This document shows, in pieces, positions 61,256 to 64,000 of a stretch of 64,000 nt of DNA. A program made the position numbers and the translations under genes. Origin of the DNA: Flavobacteriaceae bacterium. GTDB taxonomy: Bacteria; Bacteroidota; Bacteroidia; Flavobacteriales; Flavobacteriaceae. Below the pieces are notes generated by a model. That model saw nothing but the letters and a program-made list of their open reading frames with translations, was not told where the DNA came from and did not search any database. The stretch is from the NCBI GenBank assembly GCA_021647405.1, contig JAKIUU010000012.1:4794-68793 (forward strand). The letters run 5' to 3'. Position 1 is the stretch's first letter, and each line of letters begins with the position of its first letter.

Positions 61256-62122
61256 ATGCCAAGAAAAGTAAAATCAGGATTAATACAAATGAGTCTTCCT
61301 ATGACAGAAGGCGAAGGCAGCATTAAAGAAATAATGGATGCTATGTACAACAAACACATCCCCTATATTGAAGAGGCTGGAAAACAAGGTGTTCAAATTT
61401 TATGCTTACAAGAAATTTTTACCACGCCTTATTTTTGTCCCGGACAAGATAACAAATGGTATGCTTCAGCCGAATCTGTTCCGGGTCCCACTACCGAAAA
61501 AATGCAAGTGTTGGCTAAAAAACACAACATGGTCATTATTGTGCCCATTTACGAAAGAGAACAAGCGGGTGTGTTGTATAATACCGCTGCTGTGATTGAC
61601 GCCGATGGCACCTATTTAGGTAAATACCGTAAAAATCACATTCCGCATACCACAGGCTTTTGGGAAAAATATTTCTTTAAACCAGGCAATTTAGGTTATC
61701 CTGTTTTTCAAACTAAATATGCCAAAATTGGGGTATATATCTGCTATGACCGCCATTTCCCTGATGGTGCCAGATGCTTAGGTTTAAACGGTGCTGAGAT
61801 TGTTTATAATCCTTCTGCCACCGTTGCCGGATTGAGTGAATACCTTTGGAAACTAGAGCAACCTGCACATGCAGCAGCCAATGGTTATTTTATGGGCTGT
61901 ATCAACCGTGTGGGCGAAGAAAAACCTTGGAATTTAGGTAAATTCTATGGGCAATCTTATTTTGTAGATCCACGCGGACAAATATTCGCACAGGCTTCAC
62001 GCGATAATGACGAATTATTGGTGGCAGATTTCGATTTAGATTTAATTGATGAAGTGCGTTCTACGTGGCAATTCTTTAGAGACAGACGTCCAGAAACCTA
62101 TGGTAAAATAACAGAACTTTAA
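61256..62122 (+). CDS. Beta-ureidopropionase (N-carbamoyl-beta-alanine amidohydrolase)
   Basis: 288-residue nitrilase-superfamily enzyme. Catalytic triad Glu53 (LQEIFTTPYF), Lys126 (KYRKNHIP) and Cys163 (YICYDRHFP) is complete. Hydrolyses N-carbamoyl-beta-alanine to beta-alanine, CO2 and ammonia, the step after dihydropyrimidinase. A broader carbamoyl-amino-acid hydrolase is possible, but the cluster supports the assignment. Confidence 0.9.
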   Translation: MPRKVKSGLIQMSLPMTEGEGSIKEIMDAMYNKHIPYIEEAGKQGVQILCLQEIFTTPYFCPGQDNKWYASAESVPGPTTEKMQVLAKKHNMVIIVPIYEREQAGVLYNTAAVIDADGTYLGKYRKNHIPHTTGFWEKYFFKPGNLGYPVFQTKYAKIGVYICYDRHFPDGARCLGLNGAEIVYNPSATVAGLSEYLWKLEQPAHAAANGYFMGCINRVGEEKPWNLGKFYGQSYFVDPRGQIFAQASRDNDELLVADFDLDLIDEVRSTWQFFRDRRPETYGKITEL

Positions 62123-62127
62123 TTATA

Positions 62128-62208
62128 GAACGCAGATGACGCAGATTGTGAAGATTTTCACTGATAAAATCATCATTAATCATAAAAAATCAGCGTCATC
62201 TGCGTTCC
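62128..62208. repeat. Family A inverted repeat, copy 3
   Basis: Left arm GAACGCAGATGACGCAGATT, right arm AATCAGCGTCATCTGCGTTC: near-perfect inverted arms of 20 nt with one mismatch, 40-nt AT-rich loop. Confidence 0.8.
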
Positions 62209-62234
62209 AAAACTTATAACTTTTATATCAAATA

Positions 62235-63560
62235 ATGGCAGAATACAAAAGACCTACTTCCGAAGCGGAATTCAAAAAGAATTTCAAGCAAAAAAAACCT
62301 TTAATGAACACAACCGAGGCCTATTACGAAAGCTCTCGTTGTCTGTTTTGTTACGATGCGCCTTGTATTCAGGCCTGTCCAACACATATAGATATTCCTT
62401 TGTTTATCAAACAAATACATACTAAAAATACAGAGGGCGCTGCCAAAACTATTTTTGATTCAAATTGGCTAGGCAACGTCTGTGGTGTAGTGTGTCCAAC
62501 AGGTGTTTTGTGCGAAGGCGCTTGTGTTTTTAACCACCAAGATGTACCGCCTATTCAGATTGGAAGACTTCAAAATTTCGCTACTTCTACTGTAATCGAT
62601 TCAGAAAAAGAAATTTTTAAAGTGGGTAAAAGTAACGGTAAAAAAGTAGCGGTTGTTGGCGCAGGACCTGCAGGTATTGCTTGTGCCTGCGAATTGCGTA
62701 CTTTAGGATATGTCGTTACAATTTACGAAGCCAAATCCCAAGCTTCTGGTTTGTGTGCGCATGGCATAGCCCCGTATAAAATAACAAACGAAGAGGTTTT
62801 AAAAGAGATTCAATATTTGCAAAACCAACTCGGTTTTGATATCAAATACAATGAGCCTATCGCTTCTAAAGAACAACTTAAAAAATTAGAGAGAACCTAT
62901 GAAGCCATCTTTTTAGGCGTAGGTTTAGGCAAAACAGCCCTTCTAGAAATAGAGGGCGAAAACAAAAAAGGTGTTATTGGTGCTGTTGAGTTTATAGAAG
63001 AATTACGTGCTAAACACCATCAAACAAGAGTGCCTAATAAAGTAGTGATTTTAGGTGGTGGTAACACCGCCATGGATGCCGCATCAGAAGCGGCAAGAAT
63101 GGGGTCAAGAAAAACGGTGTTGGCGTACAGACGTTCTAAAAAAGAGATGGGTGCTTATGGTTTTGAATACGATTTGGCCATCAGCGCAGGTGTAGACAGT
63201 TTGTTTAATGTGCTGCCAATTGGTATCGTTGGAAAAGGAAAGGTAGAGGGCGTAAAATTTGCCAAGACAAAAATGCTTGACGGCAAATTGAAAACCGATA
63301 ATAACAATACCTTTATTGTACGCTGCGATATGGTTATTAAAGCCACAGGTCAAGCCAAACAAGGTGTATTCTATGAAATGATAGAAAATTTAGATCTTGA
63401 TGCTAAAACAAAAATTTTAGTAAATAAAGAAACATTTCAAACCAGCAATCCAAAATATTTTGCAGGAGGCGATGCCATTAATGGCGGTGCCGAAGTAGTC
63501 AATGCCGCTTATGACGGTAAAATGGCAGCGTTAGGAATACATCAATGGTTGAATAAATGA
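62235..63560 (+). CDS. preT: NAD-dependent dihydropyrimidine dehydrogenase subunit PreT
   Basis: 441 residues. N-terminal Fe-S cysteine clusters (CLFCYDAPCIQACP; CGVVCPTGVLCEGAC) precede two nucleotide-binding folds with VVGAGPAGIACACEL (FAD) and VVILGGGNTAMDAA (NADH), as in the GltD-like subunit. It passes electrons from NADH to PreA for reduction of uracil or thymine. The next gene is preA, so the complex is encoded together. Confidence 0.93.
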   Translation: MAEYKRPTSEAEFKKNFKQKKPLMNTTEAYYESSRCLFCYDAPCIQACPTHIDIPLFIKQIHTKNTEGAAKTIFDSNWLGNVCGVVCPTGVLCEGACVFNHQDVPPIQIGRLQNFATSTVIDSEKEIFKVGKSNGKKVAVVGAGPAGIACACELRTLGYVVTIYEAKSQASGLCAHGIAPYKITNEEVLKEIQYLQNQLGFDIKYNEPIASKEQLKKLERTYEAIFLGVGLGKTALLEIEGENKKGVIGAVEFIEELRAKHHQTRVPNKVVILGGGNTAMDAASEAARMGSRKTVLAYRRSKKEMGAYGFEYDLAISAGVDSLFNVLPIGIVGKGKVEGVKFAKTKMLDGKLKTDNNNTFIVRCDMVIKATGQAKQGVFYEMIENLDLDAKTKILVNKETFQTSNPKYFAGGDAINGGAEVVNAAYDGKMAALGIHQWLNK

Positions 63561-63568
63561 TTAGTAAA

Positions 63569-63593
63569 CAGTATGCAGTAGCAGTAGGCAGTA
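63569..63593 (+). repeat. CAGTA phrase repeat
   Basis: Four spaced CAGTA units between preT and the repeats; low-information intergenic filler. Confidence 0.4.
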
Positions 63594-63599
63594 TAAATA

Positions 63600-63653
63600 G
63601 AACACTGATAACGCTGATTATTATGATTAACGCTGATATTTATTATGATGGCT
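63600..63653. repeat. Family A repeat, half-copy 4
   Basis: Only the left-arm type: GAACACTGATAACGCTGATT followed by a degenerate second GATTAACGCTGAT; no matching right arm before the next copy. Confidence 0.55.
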
Positions 63654-63691
63654 ATCGGGAATAGTAATTTCTGTAAGTAGTAACAATAAAA

Positions 63692-63788
63692 GGAACGCAG
63701 ATAACGCAGATTATTATGATAATAAATGATTTGATTTAATGAAAAATAAATCAGCGAGAATCTGCTAAATCAGGGTCATCAGCGTTCC
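63692..63788. repeat. Family A inverted repeat, copy 5
   Basis: Left arm GGAACGCAGATAACGCAGAT, right arm ending GGGTCATCAGCGTTCC, AT-rich centre. Lies in the gap before preA, followed by AACTCATAA phrase repeats (63844-63866). Confidence 0.7.
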
Positions 63789-63876
63789 ATATTAAATAAC
63801 AATTAATAATTTAAGTTCTGAATTAGGAGTAAAACCAGCTCGTAACTCATAACTTTATAACTCATAAATTTAAATT

Positions 63877-64000
63877 ATGGCCGATTTATCAATAAATTTT
63901 GCAGGCATTAAAGCCCCCAATCCGTTTTGGTTGGCTTCTGCCCCACCCACAAACTCAGGGTATCAAATTATGAAAGCTTTTGATGCTGGTTGGGGTGGTG
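63877..64000 (+). CDS. preA: Dihydropyrimidine dehydrogenase catalytic subunit PreA, 5' end
   Basis: First 41 codons, running off the window: MADLSINFAGIKAPNPFWLA, then SAPPTNSGYQIMKAFDAGWGG. This is the start of the dihydroorotate-dehydrogenase-like FMN domain (PNPFWLASAPPT). With PreT it reduces uracil/thymine to dihydropyrimidine. The C-terminal 4Fe-4S part lies beyond the window. Confidence 0.92.
   Translation, partial: MADLSINFAGIKAPNPFWLASAPPTNSGYQIMKAFDAGWGG

Noticed and set aside
1..64000. CRISPR array, prophage or insertion sequence
   Set aside because: No regularly spaced direct repeats, no cas, integrase, transposase or phage structural gene was found; repeats present are inverted or dispersed.

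Overview
The window is chromosomal DNA of a Flavobacteriaceae-like member of the Bacteroidota. It is AT-rich and uses weak ribosome binding sites. Nearly every promoter I can read carries the Bacteroidota -7 element TAnnTTTG rather than a sigma-70 -10 box. The protein families are typical of the group: TlpA/DUF4369-type lipoproteins, DUF4252 pairs, YtxJ, a fused 2-oxoacid dehydrogenase E1, and fused aspartokinase/homoserine dehydrogenase. The species cannot be named from this window.

Layout. 0-12.5 kb: housekeeping and catabolic genes (end of NAD(P)HX dehydratase, two paralogous thioredoxin-like lipoproteins, hutH, clpB, ytxJ, fahA, glyA, rmuC). 12.5-14.8 kb: a small patchy region with a lipid acyltransferase, a divergent thymidylate kinase, and a HigBA-type toxin-antitoxin locus whose toxin is interrupted by an in-frame TAG. 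14.8-25.4 kb: gcvT, the thrA-thrB-thrC operon with a candidate attenuation leader, pepT-lysA, and two secreted proteins. 25.4-33.5 kb: patatin, a sigma/DUF4252 operon, an M1 aminopeptidase, an XRE regulator divergent from an M14-like peptidase with repeated operators, and an Lrp-type regulator. 33.7-46.1 kb: E1 dehydrogenase, four SF2 helicases, a cold-shock-domain protein, the PPDK regulator and a second ECF sigma operon. 46.1-47 kb: a gene-free, hairpin-rich gap. 47-52 kb: a paraoxonase-like lactonase, a thioesterase, a NifX-like protein, an S4 protein, a methyltransferase, a phosphoribosyltransferase, aroK, tRNA-Lys, tRNA-Leu and an acidic repeat protein.

52-64 kb is a coherent reductive pyrimidine (uracil/thymine) catabolism cluster. 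It encodes a nucleobase symporter, a second sodium symporter, the two dihydropyrimidine dehydrogenase subunits PreT and PreA (PreA runs off the window), dihydropyrimidinase, beta-ureidopropionase, a class III aminotransferase and CoA-acylating semialdehyde dehydrogenase. Together these would turn uracil/thymine into acetyl-/propionyl-CoA, CO2 and ammonia. Several of its intergenic gaps hold copies of one long imperfect inverted-repeat family.

I do not see an obviously new defence or mobile system. The best leads are regulatory and structural: twin 12-bp palindromes that each contain a -7 box at a divergent regulator/peptidase pair, a paired operator between clpB and ytxJ, the dead toxin beside an intact antitoxin with its operator, a possible Thr/Ile leader peptide, a structured gene-free gap, and an NCS1 transporter with an extra soluble insert.
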